Assembly: GCF_036884655.1 (NCBI RefSeq)
Contig: NC_088348.1
Location: 26,153,501 to 26,217,500 of the forward strand
Source of the DNA: Musa acuminata AAA Group
Taxonomy: Eukaryota > Streptophyta > Magnoliopsida > Zingiberales > Musaceae
Reading direction: 5' to 3'
Length of the DNA stretch: 64,000 nt
Numbering within the stretch: the stretch's first letter is position 1; each line of letters opens with the position of its first letter. Shown in pieces: positions 11,978-25,033 of this stretch. The notes under the pieces were generated by a model that made no database searches, was not told where the DNA came from, and worked only from the letters and a program-made list of their open reading frames with translations. Position numbers and translations under genes: made by a program.

Positions 11978-14276
11978 ATGGCTTCAAAGGCCTTCTCCAA
12001 GTCATTGCTCTCCTTCTACCGCTCTCTCCGAAGCAGGCTGGCCAACCCACTGTCCCTCCACAGAAGAGAGCTCCATCTAAAGCTACAGAAGAATCATCTC
12101 TCCTTGTGCCACCTCCATGACCAAACCCTAGTGCTAGACGTGGAGGGAGGCCTCCTGAGGTCCTCGTCCACTTTCCCTTACTTCATGCTTGTGGCCTTGG
12201 AAGCAGGGTGCATCTTGAGAGGCCTCATCCTCTTGCTTCTCTACCCTTTGCTGTGTTGCTTGAGCCAGGAGGTGGGTTTACAGATCATGGTGCTGGTGTG
12301 CTTCCTTGGGATCAGAAAGCAGGGGTTCAGGACAGGGATAGCGGTCCTCCCCAAACACTTGCTGGAGGATGTGGGGCTGGAAGGGTTTGAGGTGTTGAGG
12401 ATGGCAGGGAAGAAGGTCTGTGTCAGTGGCATGCCCAGTGTCATGGTGGAAGGGTTCCTCAAGGAGTACTTGGAGGTGGATTTGGTGGTGGCAAGGGAGC
12501 TGAAGGTCTTCAATGGCTACTATACTGGGTTAATGGAGGAAGACAGCTACTTGGGTTTGGAGAATGCATTTGGTGAAGATGCCATTGGGTTTGGAAGCTA
12601 CATCAAATCTCCTCAGCACCAACTTTTCTCTCATTGCAAGGTGAGTTACTCATCTGCATTTATGTAACATATAGAACTGATTTTGAGAAAAAAAAATGAT
12701 GAATATTAAGAAATCATAGAGTGACAATAGAGGAGGAGGATAGAGAAACTCCATGCATCTTTTAGCTCTACTTTCTCCCATCATATACCTAAACCATTAC
12801 ATGAAGCATATCTTATATATGTATCTAAGCTTAAGATTTTGACTTCAACCATGATAGGAACTTGTATCCTTGATTAGCACTCTAAAATCAAACTTTTATT
12901 TAATCATAAAGCTTGATTTAATATTTCAACAACTTCAATTATTTCTCCCTTTAGAGGCCTTAACAAGTGTGGCATGAGGTGAGACAGACAAATGAGCTCG
13001 CTCCATTAGTGGGTGAAGCTTTAGAGTCTACAGGAAACTGTGAGCAGAAGTCACTCCATTAGTTCCTTGATGATTTCCTTCCATCGCTTTCTTACTAGTA
13101 TTTCGTGATCCGCTGCATGAACTCTGATCAGAAATCGTATTAGTTTATCCAAAAGCATTTGCTTAGCTAATGGAGAAGCCAACGCCAAGTGTAGTCGATC
13201 AACCACTGAGGGCAATGCTTAGGCCAGACAAAAGTAGATAGGCGTGTCAGCTTTCTCCATTAGTGACCATCAATCCCGATCACCCAACTTGGCAAGCTTT
13301 CTTACTGTCTTTTGCTTCGCTTTCCCAACACCCGCACAGCTTTGACTTGCTTTGATGTCACTGTAAGAAAACGTGCAAGCAGAAGTAAGTCCATTGATCA
13401 AGGTTGATACAGGAAATTTACCTGGTGACTGAAGCTGAGAAGAAGAACTGGCAGAGGTTGCCGAGAGAAGAGTACCCAAAGGCAATGGTGTTCCACGACG
13501 GCAGAATGGCGTTCAAGCCCACACCAATGGCCACACTCGCCATGTTCGTCTGGTTCCCTTTCGGCGTCTCCCTCTCCATCCTTAGGACCATCGTCTTCCT
13601 CTCCTTGCCCTACACCATCTCCATCCCTATCGGATCTGCCACCGGAATGACGAACCGGGTCCTGAACCCTCACGCATCCGCCGACGACCGACAACACAAG
13701 CTCTACGTCTGCAACCACAGGACCCTCCTTGATCCGGTCTACATCTCCGTCATGCTCAACAAGCTCGTCGTCGCCGTCACCTACAGCGTCAGCCCGATAA
13801 CCGAAGCCCTGTCTCCGATCAGGACGGTGAGACTCACGCGAAGCAAGGAGGAGGACAGGCGGAAGATGGAGAGGCTGCTGAGCCAGGGAGACCTGGTGGT
13901 GTGCCCCGAGGGCACCACGTGCAGGGAACCCTATCTGCTAAGGTTCAGCCCGCTGTTCGTGGAGCTGGCCGAGGAGGTGGTGCCGGTGGCGTTGGCCGCC
14001 AGGGTCGGCATGTTCTACGGCACGACGGCGAGCGGGTTCAAGTTCTTGGACTCCTTCTTCTTCCTCATGAACCCACGGCCGGAGTACCACCTCGAGTTCC
14101 TGCAGAAGATACCGACGGGGTGCCTGCGCAGGAGGAGCGGCAGCAGCTATGAGGTTGCCAACCTTGTGCAGCGTGAAATCGGAAGCGCTCTGGGGTTTCG
14201 GTGCACTGCACTCACGAGGAAGGACAAGTACGTGATTCTTGCTGGGAACGAAGGCACTGTGAAGGCCAAGACATAA
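11978..14276 (+). CDS. Glycerol-3-phosphate acyltransferase, land-plant GPAT1-3/RAM2 type
   Basis: Exon 1 is 11978-12640 and exon 2 is 13413-14276. The intron has donor AAG|GTGAGT and acceptor GATACAG|GAA. The product is 508 residues, the usual size for this family. The N-terminal half carries a HAD-like region starting DQTLVLDVEGGLLRSS (about 49-63). The C-terminal half has the acyltransferase blocks NHRTLLDP (322-329, catalytic NHx4D) and CPEGTTCREP (385-394). Plant GPATs of this kind are ER membrane enzymes that acylate glycerol-3-phosphate for cutin, suberin, pollen or mycorrhizal lipids. The first phosphatase motif reads DVEGG where phosphatase-active GPAT4/6/8 have DxDx[T/V], so the HAD part is expected to be inactive. 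This places it with GPAT1-3/RAM2 and not with the 2-monoacylglycerol-forming cutin enzymes. The exact orthologue (RAM2 versus GPAT1/3) cannot be decided by eye. Confidence 0.9.
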
Positions 14277-17200
14277 ACAGACAATATAAATAGAATTAAA
14301 TTGGCAAATAAGCAACTATTTCTCTTAATATATTCTATAATTAATATCTTAACCGGTGGATTATAGCAATCATTGACTAAGAACGAAAGGTTTGAACCTC
14401 ATCCAAAAAAAATTATTATGAAATCAATATCAATATTATGTAAGCATAAAATATGTAATATACCTAATGAAATACGGAAATAATTTTTTTATGTCAGGAT
14501 TAAAATCAAATAATATTAGATCTAGTTTTATGATACATACCTTTGATGTCATCTAAAAATGATCTTTGTGAGATCTGCATGGGCATCGTGTTTGGAGAAC
14601 TGGACTTTCATTCTCTTCTCTTCCTATCCTTCCACATGATCATTTAAATTTATGGTTCAGGAAAGATTGTGAGAGAAAAACTGTCCCTCAATCGTATCCT
14701 TTATGAGTTGCATAACATTTGTCTTTCAGTCCCTAGAGGTCTTATTTATTTATAGGCAAAAACAGATGAAGTCTAGAATAAATTATTATGAGAGTTCCTC
14801 CCAAGGACATCCCACAAGAAGTCATACTATAATATCAACTTCTTTTCTATTAATTCATCAGAATTCAATTAGTTTCATTATATATCTTATTAATTATAAA
14901 GGGTCACAAAATCAAATATATATTAATCTTTGTCACTTGTACTATATTTCTCCTACAAAGTCAATCATAGTTGTTTATAAAAGCTTAACTTGTATAATCG
15001 GTCAAATATAAGATATCTATATTGAGTGAAGTGTTCTATCAAATTACAAGCACCCTTATCATCATAATCTAATCATCATCAATCCAAAGTCCATCTTGAT
15101 ATACTATAATTGACATGCACCTTGAAATTCAAATTATTTGTCGGCTTTTAATTGCATAGAAAGTCTTATGTAATCAACAAAATGTTAAGCTTTCAAGTAA
15201 AATGACAAATTGTTTATCCTAAGACCCTTGCAATATATTGTTTTTGCAAGAATATGGTTAAACTAAACAATACCTTGAAACAGTATTAACCATAGTCCAT
15301 GTGAATCATATTTAGAACCTCAATACCTCCTCTAATTTTCTCTTCTGAACCTTATTAACCATGGTCTATCTATTGTGAACCATATTTAGAAGCTTAATAT
15401 CTCTAGTTTCGTCTCAAGTTGAACTTAGATCAAGATTTCAATAATTCTTTAAAAAGTAAAAGATATTTTTTATTGTATTAAATGAATGCTCACATATAGA
15501 TTTCAACGACCTATCATTTATGCAACAAATATACTAGCCAACTTAGAACATTATTAACCATGTATAATTATGAAAAATTATTTTTTTCAAAACTCAATGG
15601 TTATTTGCTTTTAGAAGAATATTAATGTAGTCGGGGCATTCTAATCATCTAATATTCTTTAAAAAAAATAATTTTTTTCTACTAAACGAGATACGAAATT
15701 GTTTAACCAGTATTATGATATCCTAATAACTATGCACACTAACTAAATACACAAACTTAACAAGCACACAAAACAATCATATATAAATAAATTTATCACT
15801 ATGCACACTACCCATTATGATATCTTAACAAAAATTATTTAATCGTAGCAAGAAGGTAGTTTTGCTTTTGCTATCCCTCCGTGGGAGCATTAAAAATCAT
15901 AACATTTTGATATTTTCGGAAGATAAATCTTACCTTCTTTGATTATGTTATAATGTTCACATAAAAACTCTAATCATTTGTCCTTCATATTAATATTTTG
16001 ACTATTTAAAGTCAACTATATGATTTTTTTTCATCATAAATTATACTTAAAAGTATTATTTAGATTAAAATTAGTCAATTTTTTTAATTATTAGAGTGAG
16101 TTATTTTATATTTTTCTTCTGTCTCTCATTACACTATTAAGATTAAGCGACTGTTTTTTTATTAATTCCTTACAAATTAGTTTCATATTTTTTTATTATT
16201 TTTTACAAATTGATTTCTTTATCGATCTTAGTTCTTGGGTGAGACTTTCTAGTAGTGCTCATGGGGTAGGCTATCGGAGATCATCACCCAAATTGAAAGA
16301 AAAGTGTAAAAGATACCTATCTTCCGGGCTTGAATTGAAACTTGATTTTTTTAAGAGATGTCATGCACTAAGATATCATGGGAAAAGAGTTTATTTGATA
16401 ATTTTTTTAGCTAGACCCCACCTTTTAAAGTCATCTAATATGAACTTTCTAAGAAATGAGGTATCTCTTTAGGTTATTAGGCAATTAATTTAATATCAAT
16501 ATTTTTAAATTTTAAATTTAAATTAGAAGAAGACATAATCCATGGATCATTATAGGGTAAGTCTTTTATGTTTTCTTTTAATATCATATTTTTTAATTCT
16601 TATCTTAGAGGATTTCTTTTTTTGTATGTCGTGTCTCACTATATAATTCATCTATTTTAATTTATTATTCTAACTTGATTAAATCTTAGGAAAATCATTG
16701 AAACTTGGTAACACTATTATTTAGGACTAAGAGGAAGTTTGCTCATTTATATATTTTAATAAATTTTTCTAAGCCTCTCTCCTAAGGATTTTGGATTAAA
16801 ATCACTCGTAGAACTTGTATTTTGGGTGTGAACTAGTGGGTCATCACCTTGAACACCATAAAAAAAAATCTAAAGAGAATATTATTCTATCCTCGGAGCA
16901 ATATAAAGATACTAAGGTTTTATACACTCTTCTAAGGATGATGAACTATTATACAATCCTTCAATCAAGATCTAAGGATGCAACTAGGCTAGATTGGGTC
17001 ATATCACTCTGACCCAACAGACTCTTAGATGATATATAATACAATGGTCTAGTCCTCATGATGCTTCTAAACAGTTAGATTCTAGATCAAAGGGTATAAA
17101 TCCACTTGTTACTATTTTCCTCAATTCAATGACTACAATTATGAGCCAGGTTTTACTCTTGTTAGGTCATCTAATTCTTGGGATGACTATACTCAATATG

Positions 17201-19149
17201 TCAATGTGTCACCATCTATATTTAAATTATATAAATCTCAACTTTGATCAAAAGCCTAAAAAGTCTTTTAAAAGCTCCATTAAATTATTTCTTTTTACGA
17301 AACATATGCTTCTTTTATCGGTGGGCTTGTGGATATTAGATTTAAGACCAAGGATGAGTTAAGACATCTTTTGGAAGCTAGAGGTACACATCTAAAACAC
17401 CACTCTTCCTCTTCAAAGAGAATGCATGATAATTATCATGGATCTTTAAATACTAAGAAGAAGAAACTTATGGATCACAACATACTCCTCTCAAGTTATT
17501 AATTTTTTGATAAGCCTTAGGAGACTATTCCTTATTAAGCAATAGTGTTTAAAGTATTTAAGTAGGATTTTTTTTTTATATAAAGAACAAAACAAAGATG
17601 CTCACTCTCCGGCCAATGATAATAGGACCAATGAGGTCATTATAACCTAGAAACTTAATGATCTTATTTCTTATGTACTCTCGATCGTCTTGGAGGCCTT
17701 TAAAGCAAAAACTCATGATTTTAAATATGATTTTATATTGATTGTAAATAGATTATATTAGATCACTTGCAATTATGGTGTTCAAACCAAATCGATTCAT
17801 CAATGCTCTGGTTTTAAAGACTATAAATATTTCTAATTTAAGGTTACTTTTCTTCCATTTAATTGACTAATTTAGATCGAATTAATTTTAATTTAACTCA
17901 TGTTAGCTTACTGTGTTTACTATTTTAAGCCCTTAAAAATCCTTTAAATTAAACTAGTTGACATATCACACAGTTCGCTCTCTACGGCTCCACCTCTCTT
18001 TCTCTCCCACGTTGGCATTGCCTTGCCTAAACTCTCACCCTACCGTACCCAAATTTGATGTCGGCAAGCACACTATTCTTTCGTTTGTCTCAACAACTCC
18101 TCCTCTACCATCGATTGTCCCTTCTTAGCTTCGCTCTTTCGTCTCACATATGAACTCTTTTTTTTTTTTTGTCACCCTTATTTGTTAACAATCCCCTCAT
18201 TAATTTGTATAGATTATTGCATATTCTCATCGTCACTAGGAACTGAAATCGACTTCAACAAAACTAAAAGCAAAAGAGATTATGCAAACACTCAAAAATC
18301 AAATTTAGAGCAAGCAAAGTCTCTCGAGAAGTATGCCATTATTGTCTCTCTTATGTGTGTATCTATGATTTATTAATCTACTACTACCTAAGATTGAGTG
18401 CAGGATGAGGAAAGGATAAGGAATTCTATTTAAATATTCTTGGTCTATGAAAGGAGACAATAAAGCTGATTAGCTTTTGAAGAGAAAGAAAAGAAAGCAT
18501 GTTTTTATTTTTAATTCTTTCGAGCTACTAAATAATTGATTAAAATACATTAGCTCACTCATGGACGTGTGATGCTGTTATTTTTTCAATAAGAAGTGAT
18601 TTAAATGGGAGATCTAGTGCGTGATAATGATATTATGAATGATATATAAAGAGCCCTCTCATGACTTTCACTACTATATAATGTACTAAAAAAAGATACC
18701 CACCTGTTTTTTCTTTTTTACATTACTTGGCTTGTATAGATCGATGTACATATTTTTGTTAGTTAATTATGTTTTTTTATTTTCTATAGCAAAGGGTTCC
18801 TTTATTTGAGTTGTTTGTATTATTAAGTCCTTTCTAATATTAATATAAATAGATGAACTATGTATCATCATAATACGAAGGGCTAATATATCGACTAACT
18901 AATTCTTCTATATATACATCTTTCACTTTAGTCGAGCTTACTCTTACATCTATCTATCGAGACATCTTCTATGTCTACTACGCATTGCCTTCACGTTTAA
19001 ATACGATTTTTTCAAGTTTGAATAGGTGTTAAAAACTAGTCTAAAGTTTGGTAAATTTTTATTATAAACCTTACTTTTAGTGTCAAGATTGCTACTATAA
19101 TTTTTACAATGAACCAACCAAGTTTGTCGGGATAATCCAAAGTAAGAAC

Positions 19150-19208
19150 AAAAAAAAAAAACTATTTCTTTTCCACTAAAAAAAACTATTTCTTTTCCAC
19201 TAAAAAAA
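19150..19208. repeat. Short tandem repeat, about 26 bp unit, 2+ copies
   Basis: The phrase ACTATTTCTTTTCCACTAAA with its A-run is repeated head to tail twice, and a partial third A-run follows. It is intergenic and simple in sequence. Confidence 0.75.
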
Positions 19209-20991
19209 ATAACCAAGTTTGGCTGAATTATCTTTTAGTTTGGTTGAAAATGAAGCATTTTGTAACTTTGTTAAAGTTTTATAATAGAGGTTTGTTATCC
19301 TCTCACATCCTACGTTGACACGTTGACACATTATTGACACATCATTGTTATGTTTGAGGATGAGAATCTTAAGAAGTTTCTTTCGAAGCATTGCCCACAA
19401 GTTTGCTTTACCATTGACTAATGCACATATTCCTTTGAGACTTATGATGGGCTATTGAATGAAAATTTATTTTGATGAGTAGTTGCACATACGATTGTAT
19501 CACTTTTACATATTTAGGTTTGATTAAATTGGATGAATAGTAGTAATGATGGTAGTGTCCAATTTCAATATTATGGGTCTATTTTTATAAATCTTGTTAT
19601 ATTGGTCTAGTGGGATCAAAATTTTGATTTTGTTGGAAAAAATAGAAGATAAAAAGCTTTATTGAAGAAGCTTTAATGAAAAAAATTTAATACATTAACA
19701 TGTCTCTCTCCTATTTATATACGGATTAGGAAGGAGCATTTCCCTCAACATAGGATTTTCCTTAACAGAGTAGAAAGATTTACTAATAGAAAAATCTTAT
19801 TAGCTATCATATTTAATTCAATTGAACCAAATATATTTATTTAAAATATATATTAAATTATTTAAAATTATTAATTTATTATTAATTTATTATTAATTTA
19901 TCAAATCAAAATAATCAGTTTTGAACCTATCTTATTTTAGCGAATCAAATCAAAAATCTCAACCCTTGATGGTTGGATTCAAACAAGTTTGAACACCCCC
20001 TTATTATTTACATCTTGCTTAAAGCTATTAAAATTGATAAATATAATTCTTTAAAAATAAAAAAGAAAAAAAAAGTTAATGAGAAGCAATCATTCAAAGT
20101 CTAAAAGGCCTTGAAATAAAATGAAAGGGAAGAAAACCCACACACAACGTTGGGAAATCGGTCGGTCACCCGTCGTCATGTCTACTTTCCCTTGGCGTGT
20201 GAACCACAGGCACCTCAAACTTCCATCGAGTTTGACCTCCGTAAGGTGTTCACAGCAACATGGCGACCTTGTGGTTCCCATGAGTTGCAGCAAAACTAAG
20301 TAATCCTTTCTTCCACTGCGCTCAGTGAGAGACCTAATCATGGGCGGAAAGAAGAAGAAGAAGAAGAAGTCATTATAGTAAGCTTACGTGAGAAAAGGTT
20401 CCAAGCGAAAGCAATGGGCACGCAGAAAAAGAGTAGATAATATTCCCCTAAACCTAATCCATTTCCTACCAACATTTTGATTGTTCTTAGTCATGGATGG
20501 ATCCATTCATAATGCACAAGTGTGTTCCATCGTGCCGCTTAACATCACAGGAAAAGTATGTACACTGTGGTACAAAAGAATGTGCGTCAGATTGATGGTG
20601 AGATCGCATTTTAAGCCTCAAAGGGTGGCTGCATTGACCAGATGACGCCACGAGGATGAGAACGAATCGAAGGGGGTTGACCGGCACGTGTGTGACAGCG
20701 GGGGTGAGCCGTAGCCTTCTCCGCGGAAAGCGCGCTCCGGCGGTCCTCCTCCGACCTCGTAACGATAGTCGTAGGCGGAGACGGGGTACGGCCGCCCATG
20801 GGACCCAAACACTCCCGGCGGCCGCCGCACGTGCTTGCCACCGCGCCTTACTATTGGTTGTCTACACCACACGTCTTCGTCAGCCAATGGGCGAACCGGC
20901 CTTTGTCTTTGAGGTGCTTTCCTTAGATATGTACTCCTCGCGGAGGCTAAAGGCTACTGTGTCTTTCCATATCCAAATAACATATATTCAC

Positions 20992-21014
20992 ATATATATA
21001 TATATATATATATA
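20992..21014. repeat. (AT)n microsatellite
   Basis: Uninterrupted alternating AT of about 23 bp at the edge of the GC-rich island near 20.9 kb. Confidence 0.9.
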
Positions 21015-21844
21015 AAGGATAAGTGATGATGATCTAACAAATTGTTTATTAGTTAATTTATTATGACCTTGAATTGTAACTTATTATAATATTACTAACA
21101 ATAACCAATTTGGATTAAAAATACATGTAAATACCGAATACCTTCGATATATAATAAGAAAGTAAAAAAGAATTGATTACGATAATTTAAATATAAAATA
21201 ATTAACATATACCTGTGAAAATAACTCTTTCTTTCATTTTAATTGTTGATGTGGATGACTAAATTAGCTAATAAATTGTAATTTAAATTTAATATTTTTT
21301 TACTTTTTTTTTTCCAAAGGAGTTGAGCTTATGAAACATGAAAATATTTTTTTTCTAGCTATTAACTTTTTTTCTTGAAAAAAACTCTGAAAATAATTCT
21401 AATTGCCACAATCCCCTAAAAAAGTAGTATGATATTATCACTAACTACTATGAATGAGAAGATAATAATGCAAGTTGCAATTATAAGAAAGAATGTTTTG
21501 AGCCGCACAAAGGGTGGCCACTGCTATCCTGAGAGAGCTAATGGGATGGAGATCTCCACTACTAAATGGTCTTCCACAGGTTGATCTGAAGAACGTGAAT
21601 TCCAGCAAATATAAATTCAAATAAGAGGGATTTAAAACATTGATAATAAGTTCGTCAAAGATTAGGGATCAAAATCTCATCGGATAAATTTTCTAAAGAA
21701 ATAAGAAATCGAATATGTTGTCATCAGTTACTTTTATTAAAAATAAATAAAAATTTTCGAAATCATTTCCAATTTTCTTTTTCAATTCACAAGTTGCAAA
21801 TTTATGATTTTTATTTTTATTTTTTGCTATTTTTTTTACTTCGG

Positions 21845-22863
21845 CTAAAACTGTTGCTGCAGCCATATGTCTTCCACAGTCCACAAGCTGTCCCCCCATT
21901 GGATTTGGTCGAAGTCCAGCAACCCCAGGTGAGCGTCACCGCCCGGGCTCAGCGCCGAGGCCGACCAGGATGCAGCGAGTTCACCGGGTTGAATCACGTC
22001 ACCGCCATTACCGTCACCTTGCCTCGTGCTGCAGTCGGCGCAGCTGTCGGGGACAGGCTGCGGCGAGAATTGCAACGACGACGAGCCGGCCGTGCTCGAG
22101 TTGTCCGGGCTCGGGTTCACCGGGGCGAGCTCCGGGGTCCAGTGCGCCGCCGGGGCGACGGCCGTGGGGTCGCCGGAAGCCACCCGGATTCGCTCGATCA
22201 GGCGGGGCATCCACAGGTACCGCATCACGTCCTTGAACTGCTTGCTGTTGACGTCGCACTTGAGCTGCTTCGCGTGCTTCTGCACTCTGGTCCTCCAGTA
22301 GTTCTTGATCTCGTTGTCGGTCCTCCCGGGCAAGAATTGCGCGATCTTAGACCACCTGCAACGCGCGACCCACGTCCATCATCCACGGCCGAAATGGGAA
22401 GAAGACTCCGGTCGAAGAGTGGCTTACCGGTTTCCCCAGCGAGAGTGGAGTTCCAGGATGAGGAGCTGCTCCTCCGGAGTGATGTTGCCGCGGCGGACGT
22501 CAGGTCGGAGATAGTTGAGCCACCGGAGCCGGCAGCTCTTCCCAGTTCTTCTGAGTCCTGTTCAGTCGTCATTGAAGGACGTGAAGAAGAAGAAGAAGAA
22601 GAAGAAGAAGAAGAAGAAGAAGAAGAAGAAGAAGAAGAATGGAACGAGTTGAGAGTGTTGTCGAGTTGGGAACCTGCGCAACGGGCAAGAGAATTCCATC
22701 GACCCTCGCCATGAGCAGCAATATAGTTCATCAGGAGAAGGTCCTCCTCCACGGTCCAAGGCCCTCTTCTCAAGTCCATCTCCTCCACACTCTGTGGCGT
22801 GATGCTTCCATGGAACTCCATCGACTCCTCTCCAAGCTCCTGGAACTGTCCTCTAAGTGCCAC
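21845..22863 (-). CDS. R2R3-MYB transcription factor, subgroup 20 (MYB62/MYB116-like)
   Basis: Three exons on the minus strand, 22863-22674, 22557-22428 and 22355-21845, encode 276 residues. The splices (CAG|GTTCCC...ACAG|GA; CCG|GTAAGC...TGCAG|GTGG) rebuild an unbroken R2R3 domain. R2 covers about 32-82 with Trp 36, 56 and 76 ([31 protein letters not shown]). R3 covers about 84-135 with Ile 89, Trp 108 and Trp 127 ([20 protein letters not shown]). The DL..R/K...L bHLH-interaction signature is not present in R3. After the domain come a [19 protein letters not shown] block and a C-terminal SLWTVEDIW motif, both typical of the MYB62/MYB116/MYB2 group, which acts in phosphate-starvation, hormone and stress responses. 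In-frame ATGs at codons 15 and 29 are alternative starts. The protein is nuclear by family. Confidence 0.93.
22583..22639. repeat. (GAA)19 microsatellite inside intron 1 of the MYB gene
   Basis: Nineteen uninterrupted GAA units on the plus strand read as (TTC)19 in the transcript. They fill half of the 116 bp intron and lie about 24 nt upstream of its acceptor, where they extend the polypyrimidine tract. Confidence 0.95.
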
Positions 22864-22962
22864 GACTGTAGGGAAAGCGAGATGAGTGGGTTTTAGACGA
22901 AGGCAGATAACTCGAGAGGTAGGCTGGGATGGATTGGTGTTATTAGGTGCCGCGGGTGGGGT

Positions 22963-22970
22963 TTATATAG
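22963..22970 (-). promoter_or_regulatory. TATA box of the MYB gene
   Basis: The minus strand reads CTATATAAAC about 100 bp upstream of the start codon at 22863. Spacing and sequence fit a plant TATA box. Confidence 0.6.
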
Positions 22971-24109
22971 AGACGTGATGGGATGCAGCTGCACTGAGGT
23001 TAGCTTATGCTCTTCAAAGCCCAAAGTGGTGGCTTTTGATTAAAGCCACTCTCTCTCTCTTCCACGTAGATTTGTGTGCGTCTTTTGCTTTCCAGGTGGC
23101 GACAAAGCAAGAAGTTTGGCATGAGAGCGACGATGGCAATTATTTGGCAGCACATTTTCTCATCATAATTCATTTCGATAAAGTAAATCCAAATAAATCT
23201 GTGATTATTCAACGAGAATTTAGTGCCATGAAATGGAGTAGCCGATTAGGTTGAGTTGTCGTTTCATTCGCAAACAGAAGGGAGTCAAATAGCTTACAAT
23301 TTGTACATATACGGGAGAGGGGTTGACTTTGTTGAACGGATCGACGACGAGCAGTTCGACGACATTGCCAAACATTTAAATCGACGCACATCTCATCCAA
23401 TCAATCAAAAGGTCAACCCAAGTCAAAAATGTCTCACGACATCAATACAAGAAACATGAGAACAAACAAAAGACTCCAGAGAGAGCTGGCTGTGCCTTGA
23501 GGTCAAACTATTGATAGCCACCATCACGAGTTCTTGCAGACATGGAAGTCAGTCGGCTGAGAGAGAGAATACAATAAGCTGCGGACGAGTCGATCTGAGG
23601 AAGACAGCGTGAGTTGTTTAAGGCTTCTGCTCGTGACTTTGATGGCCTCCACCTATGCTTTTAGCTTTAGTTTAACGAGCAAAGTGGGGGACACATGAGA
23701 ATGGGGAAAGCGACGAAGGACCAAAGCATTAATTGAGTGTGCATTCAAATGAGAGATGCTTTCAACTCTTTTAACAAGTATAAGTCATACATACATATAT
23801 ATAAATAATTAGTTGGTTAATTTTGTGAGAGACCGAAAGTTTCATTAAACCGATCAAGTAATTGTAATTTCTTTCTTTCAAAAATCATTATATCTGAAGA
23901 TCAATCAGGGAAACCATAAAATGTGTTTACAAAACCATGTAAAATTCTTCCTACTAAATATGCCATCCATGCATGAACAAGTCGATGAACAAAGACATGG
24001 TGATGCTTGGACCCCGTAATTAGGTGGAGAATAAACAAAAGCTATTGTAGGCGTATTCAGCTGTCCTATCATGAAAGCTGAAGTGTTCTTTGTAGCTTAT
24101 CAAAGTTTA

Positions 24110-24113
<4 letters not shown>

Positions 24114-24150
<37 letters not shown>
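24114..24150. repeat. (TC)n microsatellite
   Basis: About 37 bp of uninterrupted TC dinucleotide. Confidence 0.95.
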
Positions 24151-24151
<1 letters not shown>

Positions 24152-24797
24152 GAAGATGCAATTGAAGCATGTGATTTATACAACTCAATGTGGGATAAAA
24201 CAAAGAGGAACTAATTATGTAATTGCATCATGTTAGTTTATGGTTTCTTCTGTATCAGACAACAAAGTGGAGCACAAGAGACTGTGTGAAAGGTTTGATG
24301 CAAACAATGGACCCCAGAGAAGAAACTCGTGCTCTTGTGCTCACAAAATATGGAACAAACAGACAACACTAGTACTAAATAAAGAAATGAAGATGTAACA
24401 ACACTGAACTAGTGAGGAAGATTAGATTGATAAAACTACTGCTACTTGCTTTGGTAATGATGATTAAAGATTGTCAAAAGTTCTTCAATTGCTTCAAGTT
24501 CAAAGAAGCAATGAAATCTTTGTTGAAGATGATGATAATGTCTAGTTTGCAAAGACTATGGGTCTTTATCTTGATTGGAGTACAATGGATGAGTCCTAAA
24601 TAAAACTAGTTAGGAGTTTAAGGGTCAAGTATTTAAGGTCAGGGGTTTAAACTTAGAAATAGAAGTCAGATTAAGATAGAAGCAGTAGAGGAGGAGCTAT
24701 AGGGTCTTCAGATTTCTTCATTGCTCCAATTCTAGATAGGAGTATGAGTGTGAGTCATTGACTAACTAGAATTTGAATTTAGTCACAGTTTTTGTCC

Positions 24798-25033
24798 TAT
24801 AAATAGGCATGCAGTTTCCCCTTATGAGTGCACAAAGTTATCCATTGCCCAGTTTTATTATATTATTAGTGTTTGAGATTCTTTCTCCTCTCTTACTTTT
24901 CTATCCTATTTTCAACAAGCTTTGCTTTGAGATTATTAGTGTTTGAGATTCTTACTTCCTTATATTCATTGCCCAGTTTTATAATATCATTAGTGTTTGA
25001 GCTATTCTATCCTATTTTGAACCAGCTTTTGCT
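24798..25033 (+). repeat. Possible decayed LTR piece with a duplicated module
   Basis: A TATAAATAGGCATGCAG core-promoter-like sequence at 24798 is followed by two copies of a module (about 24843-24926 and 24967-25033). Both share CATTGCCCAGTTTTA, TTAGTGTTTGAG and TCTATCCTATTTT. The layout resembles the U3/R part of a copia LTR. No element ends, primer-binding site or target duplication were found. Confidence 0.3.

Larger units (their letters stand above)
14277..21844. other. Long AT-rich intergenic region
   Basis: About 7.5 kb without a supportable gene. It contains weak traces of a decayed reading frame around 16.2-17.5 kb, a 26 bp tandem repeat at about 19150-19208, a possible LTR-like piece near 19620-19995, a GC-rich island at about 20640-20900 with a minus-strand open frame of 89 codons and no known family, and an (AT)n tract at 20992-21014. 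The remainder is low-complexity A/T-rich sequence. Confidence 0.5.

Noticed and set aside
20618..20887. 89-codon minus-strand frame in a GC-rich island
   Set aside because: The composition looks coding-like, but there is no recognisable domain, start context or splice partner; too short to support.
21794..22714. 306-codon plus-strand frame over the MYB gene
   Set aside because: Antisense shadow of the GC-rich MYB exons; its poly-Glu tail is the translated GAA microsatellite.
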